DNA of 47,872 nucleotides from Fidelibacterota bacterium (lineage in GTDB: Bacteria; Fidelibacterota; UBA8477; JABMPR01). Within the stretch, counting starts at the first letter, position 1; every line of letters begins with the position of its first letter. Shown here piece after piece: positions 26,176-35,167 of this stretch. Under the pieces are notes generated by a model. It saw only the letters and a list, made by a program, of their open reading frames with translations. It searched no databases and had not been told where the DNA came from. Location of the stretch: assembly GCA_018673925.1 (NCBI GenBank), contig JABHBL010000067.1:1-47872 (forward strand). The letters are read 5' to 3'. The position numbers and the translations under genes were made by a program.

Positions 26176-29100
26176 TGAAGAAGGTAGAAACCATGCAATC
26201 AGATATGACAACTGAATTGAACACAAAACAATACACCCTTGGCATTGATGTCGGTTCAACTACTGTAAAAATTGTTCTGGTAGATGATCACGAGGACAAA
26301 ATTATCTGGCGGGACTACCAACGTCATGAAACCAAGCAACCTGAAAAGGTGCTGGAATTTTTGAAGCAAATAGAAACAGATCATCCTCATATCAAACCTG
26401 AAAGTATTCACGCCTTTATCACTGGTAGTGGTGGAAAAAATGTTGCCCGGCATATTGGAGCTAAATTTGTTCAGGAAGTGAATGCTGTATGCCTTGCAGT
26501 GGAAAAATTATATCCAGATACAGGGTCGGTTATTGAGCTGGGTGGACAAGATGCAAAAATAATTATTTTCAAGGAAGATCCAGAGACAGGCAGGAAAAAG
26601 AAAATACCCAGCATGAATGATAAATGCGCTGGTGGTACTGGTGCAGTCATTGATAAAATCAATGCCAAATTACGCATCCCTGCAGAGGAGCTTTCGGAGC
26701 AGCATTATCATGGAGTAAAACTCCATCACGTTGCCGGTAAATGTGGTGTTTTCGCTGAGACTGACATCAATAGTCTACAAAAACAGGGTATACCCAATGA
26801 TGAACTCATGGCTAGCCTGTTTGACGCCATTGTGGGTCAAAACTTATCTGTATTAACTCGAGGTCATACTTTACGTCCCAATGTGCTCCTGCTGGGCGGT
26901 CCCAACACTTACATCCGGGGTATGCGCGAGGCGTGGGAAGAGAATATTCCAATTATTTGGGCAGAACGTAATTTTCCCATTCCAGAAGGTGTCGATCCAA
27001 AATCACTCATTCAAGTCCCTGATAATGCCCAATATTTTGCGGCCCTTGGTGCTGTCGAATTTGGCCGGGAGGAAGAGGATGATGTGGGTCAATATCGTGG
27101 TTATGCTGAATTAGACCAATATCTGAATGTTGGTCGTCTTACGGAGAAAAAGGGAAGTAGTCATGGATTAAGTAGATCCAGTGATGAATTGGATACTTTT
27201 CTCAAGAAATACACCAAGAAATCTTTTACACCAGCCACATTCAAAAAGGGTCAAGTCCTGGAGGCATTTATCGGGCTTGATGGAGGTTCTACCTCCACAA
27301 AAGCGGTTCTTCTGGATAAAGATAAGCAAATCCTGGTTAAGTCTTACCAACTCTCAAAGGGAAATCCCATTGAGGATACCAAGGAAATCATTGCAAAACT
27401 TCAAGATCAAGTTGAATCCCAGGGAGCCACTTTAAAGGTCATGGGTGTTGGTACTACTGGCTATGCCAAGGATGTATTATCGGATGTATTAGGTGCCGAT
27501 GCGGCCATCGTTGAGACGGTTGCCCATACGGAATCAGCCTTACACTTTTACAAAGAAGTAGATGTGATTTGTGATGTTGGAGGACAAGATATAAAAATCA
27601 TGATCCTCAATAATCGTCAGGTAAAAGATTTTAAACTGAACACCCAGTGTTCTGCTGGTAATGGGTACTTTTTGCAAAGCACCGCACAGGACTTTGGTAT
27701 TCCTGTGGAGCAATATGCTGATAATGCATTTACGGCAGAGGCCATGCCTAACTTTGGTTATGGGTGTGCTGTATTTATGCAATCTGATATCGTGGATTTT
27801 CAAAGACAGGGCTGGAAAAAAGAAGAGATCATGGCCGGTCTTGCAGATGTATTACCCAAAAATATCTGGTTATATGTCTCACAAATTGCCAATATTTCAA
27901 AATTAGGTACCAATTTTGTGCTTCAGGGAGGAACCCAACACAACCTGGCGGCAGTAAAATCTCAAGTTGATTTTATTGAGTCCCGTTTCAGAGGCAAAGA
28001 GGAAAAGGCTAACATTATTGTTCATGAACATTGTGGAGAGAGTGGAGCCATTGGTGCCGCCATTGAATCCATCCGAATTTGGGAAAATGGTCATGAGACC
28101 AGTTTTATTGGATTGGAGGCTGCCAAAAATATTCAATACAATTCCACCACCAATGAGGATACTCGCTGTTATTTTTGTAAGAATAAATGTCTGAGGACGT
28201 TTCTTGATGTAAAAATTGAACATCCCTTTGAAGATAGTGATGAGCAGTTCACCTATAAAATGGGTGCTCAGGAACCTAGACCTGTGCGTTTTTACTCACG
28301 CAATGATAAAAAGGAATTTGAATCGAAGGTACCCCTGGAAATGGGAGCCAAGAGGCTTATCGTAGGTAATTCTTGTGAGAAGGGTCTGGTTGAGGATGTC
28401 AATGACATGCGGGAAATCAAAAAAGGACTTGATGCAAAATTAGGTGCGAATCCCAATTATTTCGAAATTGCATCCAAGGAAGTTTTCCAAAGTTTTTCAC
28501 CAGATAACGTTTCAGAGCCAATTTCTAAGATGGCTCTGAGTAAACGGCAAAAAAGTAAAATTGAACTGGTCAAAAATAGATCGCAGGTCAGGATTGGTAT
28601 CCCACGGGTTCTTAACCTGTATTCTACTGCACCTCTTTTTACAGCATATTTTGAGAGTTTGGGCATTCCATATAAAAATTTGGTATTCTCTGATTATACC
28701 ACGGAAAAACTGTATAAGGATGGTGTCAAACGGGGATCCATAGATCCTTGTTTTCCAAGTAAACTGGCTATTCCACATGTCCACAATCTCATTTTTAAAA
28801 AGCATGAGCGAAATCCCCTGGATTATATCTTTTTTCCGATGATTGCAGATTTAAAAACTGATCTGAAGAAGACGGTTGCCTGTAATGCCTGTCCCACAGT
28901 GACCACCACCCCTGAATCTGTGAAGGCAGCCTTTATCAAGGAGGGTGATATCTTTAAGGAAAAGGGTATCAAATTCCTGGATACCTTTGTAAATCTTGCA
29001 GATGAGCGGCTATTTGCCCGTCAGATGTATACAGAGTTTAAGGACCTTCTGGGGCTGAGCAAAGCTGAGAATGATCGTGCAGTTACTGCTGGATATGCCG

Positions 29101-29801
29101 CCATGGATACATTTATGTCATCGGCCAGAAAGCGGGCTCGGGTCACATTAGATAAGCTCGAAGCTGAGCAGAAGTTGGGTCTGGTTGTTTTAGGACGACC
29201 CTATCATGGTGATCCTGGTATCAGTCACGGCATATTGACAGAATTTCAAAAGTTGGGTTATCCCATCTTTACTCAGGACAGTTTGCCAATAGATGATGAC
29301 ATGCTGGACAGGTTGTTTGGAGATGAAGTGCAAGCTGGGCACATATCTCATCCACTCGATATTGGAGATGTCTGGAAAAACTCATATAGTGAAAATACCA
29401 GTCGCAAATTATGGGGAGCGAAGTTTGTCGCTCGACATCCTAACCTGGTAGCTCTGGAGTTGTCGAACTTCAAGTGTGGTCATGATGCACCTATCTATTC
29501 AGTTGTTGAAGAAATTGTCGAGAAATCAGGTACACCCTATTTCAATTTCAAAGATCTGGATGAGAACAAACCTACTGGTTCAATTAAGATCAGGGTTGAG
29601 ACCATCAGCTATTTCTTGAAACGCTATCTTGAAAATAAGATTAGTGAAACTGAAGTCAGAAAAGAAATAGATGAGCAATTAGGTCATTTTAAGACTAAGT
29701 TGGTTGAAGAGATATTTAACGGAAATATCGAAATACCAACAACCAGCGCTCAGAAGAATGGACAACCGGCCGAAATTGAAGCCGCTGCAGAGCTGGTATA
29801 G
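26175..29801 (+). CDS. Tandem BadF/BadG/BcrA/BcrD-type ATPase (acyl-CoA dehydratase activase) with DUF2229-like C-terminus
   Basis: This 1208-aa protein has two ASKHA-fold activase domains. Domain 1 (about 21-300) shows GIDVGSTTVKI, ELGGQDAKI, and cluster cysteines C151 (DKCAGGTG) and C190 (GKCGVFAETD). Domain 2 (about 365-640) shows GLDGGSTSTKA, DVGGQDIKI, C492 (QCSAGNG) and C531 (GYGCAVFMQSD). In the dimeric activases the two cysteines of each subunit bridge one [4Fe-4S] cluster; here the two halves may form an internal pseudo-dimer. A Cys patch (CYFCKNKC) lies near residue 662. A DUF2229-like region (about 803-1030) and a conserved tail (LGRPYHGDPGISHG) follow. It is predicted to use ATP to drive electron transfer into the partner encoded just upstream (1-bp overlap). 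The substrate is unknown. Confidence 0.88.
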   Translation: MKKVETMQSDMTTELNTKQYTLGIDVGSTTVKIVLVDDHEDKIIWRDYQRHETKQPEKVLEFLKQIETDHPHIKPESIHAFITGSGGKNVARHIGAKFVQEVNAVCLAVEKLYPDTGSVIELGGQDAKIIIFKEDPETGRKKKIPSMNDKCAGGTGAVIDKINAKLRIPAEELSEQHYHGVKLHHVAGKCGVFAETDINSLQKQGIPNDELMASLFDAIVGQNLSVLTRGHTLRPNVLLLGGPNTYIRGMREAWEENIPIIWAERNFPIPEGVDPKSLIQVPDNAQYFAALGAVEFGREEEDDVGQYRGYAELDQYLNVGRLTEKKGSSHGLSRSSDELDTFLKKYTKKSFTPATFKKGQVLEAFIGLDGGSTSTKAVLLDKDKQILVKSYQLSKGNPIEDTKEIIAKLQDQVESQGATLKVMGVGTTGYAKDVLSDVLGADAAIVETVAHTESALHFYKEVDVICDVGGQDIKIMILNNRQVKDFKLNTQCSAGNGYFLQSTAQDFGIPVEQYADNAFTAEAMPNFGYGCAVFMQSDIVDFQRQGWKKEEIMAGLADVLPKNIWLYVSQIANISKLGTNFVLQGGTQHNLAAVKSQVDFIESRFRGKEEKANIIVHEHCGESGAIGAAIESIRIWENGHETSFIGLEAAKNIQYNSTTNEDTRCYFCKNKCLRTFLDVKIEHPFEDSDEQFTYKMGAQEPRPVRFYSRNDKKEFESKVPLEMGAKRLIVGNSCEKGLVEDVNDMREIKKGLDAKLGANPNYFEIASKEVFQSFSPDNVSEPISKMALSKRQKSKIELVKNRSQVRIGIPRVLNLYSTAPLFTAYFESLGIPYKNLVFSDYTTEKLYKDGVKRGSIDPCFPSKLAIPHVHNLIFKKHERNPLDYIFFPMIADLKTDLKKTVACNACPTVTTTPESVKAAFIKEGDIFKEKGIKFLDTFVNLADERLFARQMYTEFKDLLGLSKAENDRAVTAGYAAMDTFMSSARKRARVTLDKLEAEQKLGLVVLGRPYHGDPGISHGILTEFQKLGYPIFTQDSLPIDDDMLDRLFGDEVQAGHISHPLDIGDVWKNSYSENTSRKLWGAKFVARHPNLVALELSNFKCGHDAPIYSVVEEIVEKSGTPYFNFKDLDENKPTGSIKIRVETISYFLKRYLENKISETEVRKEIDEQLGHFKTKLVEEIFNGNIEIPTTSAQKNGQPAEIEAAAELV

Positions 29802-29825
29802 CACAGGGGATAGTAGAACCTTATT

Positions 29826-30104
29826 ATGGCATACCAAGAAAAAATCATGTTCGAAATATACCGGGATGATAGTTATAGCAGGGAATTCCGAGTGGTCTAT
29901 TTTTCAGAACTTAACGAGCACAATAAAGATGTTGAAATTGATAGAGCCATGCTAGGGGATCATGTCTTTGATGGCTACTTCCTCTCTTTGAAAAAAGACA
30001 AGGTTATGAAGAGTATCAACGAATTGATTCATCAATTAAACCAAGCCGAGCATCCTGATCCTGCAGTGATTGGTGTCGAGCTAGCTGAATATTTGCTGAA
30101 ATAG
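29826..30104 (+). CDS. Small conserved-context protein of unknown function
   Basis: This 92-aa protein matches no family I recognise. It has no signal peptide, membrane segment or cysteine. The N-terminal half looks like beta strands (KIMFEIYRDD, FRVVYFSEL), and the C-terminal half looks helical (KDKVMKSINELIHQLNQAE). It lies 24 bp after the tandem activase gene and 11 bp before the DUF1858 gene, so it is very probably part of that operon. Its tight placement and coding-like composition support a real gene. A small accessory or regulatory subunit is possible, but this is inference from position only. Confidence 0.7.
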   Translation: MAYQEKIMFEIYRDDSYSREFRVVYFSELNEHNKDVEIDRAMLGDHVFDGYFLSLKKDKVMKSINELIHQLNQAEHPDPAVIGVELAEYLLK

Positions 30105-30115
30105 GAGCACCACAA

Positions 30116-30526
30116 ATGATTTTGTCCATATATCTCTCCACAGGAATTGGTTTTAGTATTGTCTTATTTCTTATCTGGAGTAAGACCAATAAGATATCTA
30201 ATGAGATTGCTGGTTTTCAGCAGGAGCTCATGAGTGTCCGCGCCCATGTCAACGCATCTGTGAAACAGTTGCAGGTACAAACTCAAAGACCGGTCTCCTG
30301 TGAGTTGCCTGAGGGTGATGATGATATGAGCTTCAATAAGGATATGGCTATCAGTGAAATCATTGCCAAGCATCCTCACGCCCAAAATGTATTAGCCGAT
30401 CACCATCTTGGCGGCTGTACGTCCTGTGCCGTGTCTGGAGAGCATAAGTTAGGTGATGCCATAGAAGAGTATGGCATTGATGAAAACGCACTCCTAACGG
30501 GGCTGAATGGCCTGGTTGGAACTTAA
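30116..30526 (+). CDS. Membrane-anchored DUF1858 (hybrid-cluster-associated redox-disulfide) protein
   Basis: This is a 136-aa protein. Residues 4-21 form one transmembrane segment (IYLSTGIGFSIVLFLIW), and residues about 25-57 look like a short coiled coil. Residues 71-136 match the DUF1858 / hybrid-cluster-protein-associated disulfide family: FNKDMAISEIIAKHPHA, then G-G-C-T-S-C with C101 and C104, and a conserved helix GDAIEEYGID. Such domains are thought to carry a redox-active disulfide. An AGGAG ribosome site lies just upstream. As the last gene of the activase unit, it could link the cytoplasmic iron-sulfur proteins to membrane electron carriers. DUF1858 proteins are usually soluble and about 70 aa, so the N-terminal anchor is an unusual addition. 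Confidence 0.85.
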   Translation: MILSIYLSTGIGFSIVLFLIWSKTNKISNEIAGFQQELMSVRAHVNASVKQLQVQTQRPVSCELPEGDDDMSFNKDMAISEIIAKHPHAQNVLADHHLGGCTSCAVSGEHKLGDAIEEYGIDENALLTGLNGLVGT

Positions 30527-30632
30527 TACCCCTATTGGAAGTATTAGCCCATGAGATTGATACTCTAGCTATATCTTATAACTGACTGTCATACAGTGAG
30601 ATATATATCTCCATATGAACTTAAAATAGATG

Positions 30633-30660
30633 AAACGCCTCCGGATAGGGAGGCGTTTTT
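30633..30660 (+). terminator. Rho-independent terminator
   Basis: AAACGCCTCC and GGAGGCGTTT form a 10-bp perfect stem with a 6-base loop, followed by T residues up to 30660. It ends the activase/DUF1858 transcript. It lies between convergent genes and could weakly stop the efflux operon from the other side (TTT, then ATTTT further on). Confidence 0.9.
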
Positions 30661-30707
30661 GATGTTGGAGAAGCGATGAACTCTCCGACCAAATTGAGGC
30701 GTAAATC

Positions 30708-32003
30708 TCAACTATGTTTGATTTTAGCTTCCAATTTCCCTGTTAGCTGCCAGAGAGACATCTCGGCCAGGTAAGCTGAATAGCGGGCTTGGATCTGACT
30801 GCTTTTTGCACGACTTAGATTGAGTTGGGCATCCCTGAATTGGGTTGAACTAACCTGACCCAGTCTGAAGTACTCTTTGGTCTGATCGAAATTGAGTTGG
30901 GCAGAGGAAAGTGTGTTCGCTTTCAGCTCCAGTATCTGACGACTCTTCTCGTAGTATGCTAGAGCGGAACTCAGAGATTTTTCCAACTCTCGCTTTGAAT
31001 CTAATGAGTTCCATTGGCTATTCTTCTGGAGCAATCGACCGCTCTGAATAGATTTGGATTTCATTCCATCAAAGAGGTTCCAGCTCAGAGATAGTCCAGC
31101 CGTTGCGGTCATATCAGGATTATAAAAAGAGAAATCAACATCAGAGTTTATCTGTTGAAGTCCGTATGATCCACTGAGGCTCACTCGGGGTAGGACAGAA
31201 CCAAGGGTTCGCTTCATGTTGAGATCAGTCTGTTTTTCATAATTTAGATTTAAAGCATGGCTTTTATTGGCTTTTTCACCCTCAGAGGTGAGTAGCTGCA
31301 AATTATAGTTGCCGAGTTCATAGCTGAGAGACCTGGGCTGATAGTCCTGATTCAGATCCCATCCAATCAGTAGGTTGAGATTTCTTTTCGCTTCCTGCAA
31401 TGCATACTCCGACTCTATCACAGCAACACTATCATTGTCAAAGTCCACCCGAGCTGCCAGCGCAGATAGGGAACTGGCCATTCCCCGTTCAGTCTGTTCC
31501 AGAGCCTGGTCCAGGCGTTGATGTGATATCTCAAGCTGTTCCAGGCTGATCTGCAGGTTGTCGTGTCTGATGAGCACATTGACATACAGACTTGCTGCTG
31601 AGAGGAGAATGTTCTCTTCAATCATATCGCTTTGCAGTTCACTGGCCTCTGCCTGGGTATTGAGTAGTTGATATCTACTAAGTCCCTGCATTCCATTAAA
31701 AAGCGTATAACTGGCATTTAATCCAGCAGTAAGAGATGTGTTTTCAACATCAACCTCACCTCCAGGTGTTTGATTGATGCCCTTGATCAAAGTTGAGCCG
31801 GAACTCAGATCCAGACGGGGCAGGAGACCGGCATTGGCCAGACTGGCAGAATTTTCAGCCACCTCAGAGGAGTTTTTGGCTTGTTTGATAGTCAAGTTCT
31901 GCTTGCTAGTCTCAGTAAGAATCTCATCCAGTCCAATTTCAAGCATGGGCATTGACCAAAGAGATAGTGAAGAGAAGAGTAAAATGAGTGATGTGCGTCC
32001 CAT
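30708..32003 (-). CDS. TolC-family outer-membrane efflux channel
   Basis: This 431-aa protein has a short signal peptide (TSLILLFSSLSLWSMPM). Two OEP repeats follow, with long alpha-helical stretches (ENSASLANAGLLPRLDLSSG; ALAARVDFDNDSVAVIESEYALQEAKRNLNLLIG is the most typical). The second half repeats the pattern (GLSLSWNLFDGMKS; GQVSSTQFRDAQLNLSRAKS). The length is normal for the family. It would form the trimeric outer-membrane duct of the RND system encoded just upstream on the same strand (2-bp gap), and it is the last gene of the three-gene operon. Confidence 0.93.
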   Translation of the reverse strand: MGRTSLILLFSSLSLWSMPMLEIGLDEILTETSKQNLTIKQAKNSSEVAENSASLANAGLLPRLDLSSGSTLIKGINQTPGGEVDVENTSLTAGLNASYTLFNGMQGLSRYQLLNTQAEASELQSDMIEENILLSAASLYVNVLIRHDNLQISLEQLEISHQRLDQALEQTERGMASSLSALAARVDFDNDSVAVIESEYALQEAKRNLNLLIGWDLNQDYQPRSLSYELGNYNLQLLTSEGEKANKSHALNLNYEKQTDLNMKRTLGSVLPRVSLSGSYGLQQINSDVDFSFYNPDMTATAGLSLSWNLFDGMKSKSIQSGRLLQKNSQWNSLDSKRELEKSLSSALAYYEKSRQILELKANTLSSAQLNFDQTKEYFRLGQVSSTQFRDAQLNLSRAKSSQIQARYSAYLAEMSLWQLTGKLEAKIKHS

Positions 32004-32005
32004 GT

Positions 32006-35000
32006 CTACACCTGCCCGTCTGTTGCCAACTGGGCATCTATATCCAGCTCAAGGACAGCAGCTTCCACAGCTTCGCGACTCGGTAGTCTTCCTGTTTTAA
32101 ACTTTACCTTGTACCGTTTTATATCGTTGGCAAAGCTTAGCAGAATAGGTAATACCAGTAGGGTTGAGAAGGTGGATATTATGAGACCATAGGCCACAGA
32201 AATAGCCATGGGAATCGTCATTTGCGCATCAGGATTATTGGCCAGAATCAGAGGAGCCAAACCTGCAATGGTGGTCAGGGATGTGAGCAGAATAGGTCTG
32301 AATCGAGATATTCCGGCTTTCAGGAGGGCGTCCATATAAATAAGGCCTTCTTTCAGATTGCGATTGAGCGTCCCAATGAAAACGATTGAGTCATTCACCA
32401 GGATACCTATCAGCGCTAGCACTCCAAAATAGGAAGGCATATCCAGAGGTGTGTCATGGATGGCATGTCCCCAACCGATTCCAATGAACCCAAGGGGAAT
32501 GAGGGACATAAGAATGGCAGTCTGTCCAAATGAACGAAAGGTGAAGGCAATGACTGCAAAAAGGAGTACCAAGATTATGGGTATAATACTGATCATGGAC
32601 GTTACAGCTTCGGCTTTGCGTTCTCCATGCCCGCCAATACTGTAATTGATGTCAGGATACTTCTCAAGGATTGAAGCAAGTATCACATCCACCACCTCAG
32701 TTTTTATTTGTGTAAGATCCACCTTCTTGTTCAGGGCATCTGCCTCAACCGTTACCTGTCGTTGACCATTGAGGTGTCGTATTTTGCTCAGACTGCTGGT
32801 GTAATTCAGGTCAGCAATCGATTTGAGCGGAAAGGCTTGACCTTTGCTGGTACGGATTTTCATTTCTTCCAGATCACCGATGGAGGATCGATCGGTATTG
32901 CTATAACGCACCCAGATCTTTACTTCCTCAGTGCCACGGTTGATTCGCTGGACTTCAGCCCCATAAAATCCGCTACGGACCTGGTTCATGACAGTCTGAA
33001 TATCCAGCCCCAGACTGTAGGCATGATCTTTCAGTTGAATTTCTATCTCACGCATACCCTGCTGGTTATCATCGATGACATTTTTCAATCCGGCCAACTG
33101 GTTTAGCTCCGTTTTGAATTCGTCTACAGCCAGATTCAAATTCTGGATGTTTTCACTCAGCAAGGAGATGGAAACCGCCTTCCCAAATTGGCTGGTTTCT
33201 ACATAGTTGATTCGTTCTACCTCTGGCACCTGACCCACTGCTTTGCGCCAGGAGTTGGAGAAATCTGTTGAAAGAAACTCGCGTTCTCTCGTATCCAGAT
33301 AGTTGATGGTCACACTACCAGCATCGCTGCTACTAATCCGTTTTACGACGCTTGTTACGATCTCCTTGCCTTCACTCTTTGAAAATTCCTCTCCAATGAG
33401 TACACCATTTGCTTCAAGTTTATCCAGAACTTCCATGGTCACGCTAGCTGGGGTCCCTGGTGGCATTTGTATGTCCACAGTAGATTGATTCTGATTGTCA
33501 AAAGAACTACCACCCATTTGGATGATACCACCTGCGACACCACCGATTGTGATAATGAATAATCCTGTCACCGTAGCGATGACCATGCCACGATGCTTTA
33601 GTGAATATCGATAAAGTGGGGTATAGAGAGTTTCACGCATCCAGGCGATGGCTCCATTAGCTTTTACCTCAAATTTGGTTGGTTTTCTATCTGCGGCCAA
33701 AGCCCGTGAGTGAGCAATGTGTGCCGGCAGTATCAGAGCACCTTCGATAAGGGAAATAAACAGGGCAGCCATCACAACGAAAGCCATCTCACGGAAGAAC
33801 TGACCAAAGGTTCCCTCAATGAGCAGGAAGGCTGAAAATGCCACCATGGTGGTTAAAATGGCTGAGAAAACAGCTGGCAAAACTTCAAGAGCACCATCAA
33901 CGGCTGCACGAATGCGTCGTTTACCTTTTTCGTGATGTTGATAAATATTTTCAGCAATGACTATTCCATCATCAACCAGAATTCCTATCACCAGGATCAT
34001 TCCGAAAAGTGAAATCCGGTTAAGGGTAATATCTGCCAGTGCTGCCAGGCCAAACATACCAAGGAAGGAGAGTGGGATGGAAATAGCCACCCAGATAGCC
34101 ATACGGGGATTCAATGCTAGCGACAGGAAGAGAATTACCAAAAAGAATCCAACCGTACCGTTGCTGAGCAGGATACTTTGCATGCTTTCAATTGATGTGG
34201 CTGCATTACGAAGAATCTGTGCCTCTAACACATTGTTGCTGGCATTAAATTCTTCGATATAAGTTTGGACCATGCTAGCTGTCTCAATGACATCCTCACT
34301 GCTGGTATAATTGACAGAAACCAGAACTGCTGGTTTGCCATTTACATATACTGCATCTGGATTCTCAGCCCACTTCTCAGTGATATCAGCGACCTCCGCG
34401 AGATATAACAGTGTGCCATCTGAAAGCGTTCTTAGAACGATATCCTGCATTTCTGAGGCGTAATAACGCTTTTGGCGTGTCCGGATGCTCAAATCTTCAG
34501 TTTCACCACGGATGGTTCCACCAGTGAGGTCAATATTCGCTTTACGGACCATCCCCACAGCTTCGGACATGGTGAGACCATAGGCTTCCAGATCGGATTC
34601 CCGGAAAGCAATTTCAATTTCTTCATCAGGATATCCTTTGAGCTCGATTTTAGAGATACCATCCATGGCCAGCAGGTCATCTTCCATCCGCAAAGCTGCA
34701 TCTTTCAGCTCGTGGAGATCAACTTCTCCATTGATCATGAATTCCACTGCCTCAGACCGGAACTCCCATTTAGCAGTTCGAGGAGGTTCTATACCAGAGG
34801 GGAAGGAGCTGATTCCATCGACTGCATTTTTTATCTCCTGTAGAACCAGATCAGGGTTACTTCCGCTTACCAATTCAATAGTTACAGTCCCTACGTTTTC
34901 CATTGAAGTAGAAGTAATTTTCTTAATTCCACTAATACCCTGAATGTTCTCTTCGATTTTCAGAACAACTCCCTGTTCCACTTCTTCCGGGGAGGCTCCA

Positions 35001-35158
35001 GGATAGGTTGTCATAATATTGATAACACCCAGATCGATCTGGGGCATCAGGGTTGACCGAAGGGAGCCAAAGCCAAGCAAGCCCAGGAAAACCAGAAGCA
35101 GGATGATGACATTTCCTGATGTGGAGTATTTGATAAAATATTTGATTAGAGATTTCAT
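32006..35158 (-). CDS. RND-family efflux permease (AcrB/HAE1-like inner-membrane pump)
   Basis: This 1050-aa protein has twelve expected transmembrane segments in the usual 1+5+1+5 pattern, with two large periplasmic loops. Proton-relay aspartates D396 and D397 are seen in TM4 (GILVDDGIVIAENIYQHH). The N-terminal motif TTYPGASPEEVEQGV and the second-half equivalents (SYFGVLALIGILVNDSIVFIGT) are typical of proton-driven drug/hydrophobe pumps rather than the metal-exporting CusA type. The pump takes substrates from the inner membrane or periplasm to the TolC partner. It lies 9 bp after the adaptor gene and 2 bp before the TolC gene. The substrate cannot be read from sequence. Confidence 0.95.
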   Translation of the reverse strand: MKSLIKYFIKYSTSGNVIILLLVFLGLLGFGSLRSTLMPQIDLGVINIMTTYPGASPEEVEQGVVLKIEENIQGISGIKKITSTSMENVGTVTIELVSGSNPDLVLQEIKNAVDGISSFPSGIEPPRTAKWEFRSEAVEFMINGEVDLHELKDAALRMEDDLLAMDGISKIELKGYPDEEIEIAFRESDLEAYGLTMSEAVGMVRKANIDLTGGTIRGETEDLSIRTRQKRYYASEMQDIVLRTLSDGTLLYLAEVADITEKWAENPDAVYVNGKPAVLVSVNYTSSEDVIETASMVQTYIEEFNASNNVLEAQILRNAATSIESMQSILLSNGTVGFFLVILFLSLALNPRMAIWVAISIPLSFLGMFGLAALADITLNRISLFGMILVIGILVDDGIVIAENIYQHHEKGKRRIRAAVDGALEVLPAVFSAILTTMVAFSAFLLIEGTFGQFFREMAFVVMAALFISLIEGALILPAHIAHSRALAADRKPTKFEVKANGAIAWMRETLYTPLYRYSLKHRGMVIATVTGLFIITIGGVAGGIIQMGGSSFDNQNQSTVDIQMPPGTPASVTMEVLDKLEANGVLIGEEFSKSEGKEIVTSVVKRISSSDAGSVTINYLDTREREFLSTDFSNSWRKAVGQVPEVERINYVETSQFGKAVSISLLSENIQNLNLAVDEFKTELNQLAGLKNVIDDNQQGMREIEIQLKDHAYSLGLDIQTVMNQVRSGFYGAEVQRINRGTEEVKIWVRYSNTDRSSIGDLEEMKIRTSKGQAFPLKSIADLNYTSSLSKIRHLNGQRQVTVEADALNKKVDLTQIKTEVVDVILASILEKYPDINYSIGGHGERKAEAVTSMISIIPIILVLLFAVIAFTFRSFGQTAILMSLIPLGFIGIGWGHAIHDTPLDMPSYFGVLALIGILVNDSIVFIGTLNRNLKEGLIYMDALLKAGISRFRPILLTSLTTIAGLAPLILANNPDAQMTIPMAISVAYGLIISTFSTLLVLPILLSFANDIKRYKVKFKTGRLPSREAVEAAVLELDIDAQLATDGQV

Positions 35159-35167
35159 GATAACTCC

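Noticed and set aside
25753..26259. Minus-strand open frame of 168 codons across the two activase genes
   Set aside because: It is antisense to strongly conserved coding sequence, has no recognisable features and no ribosome site.
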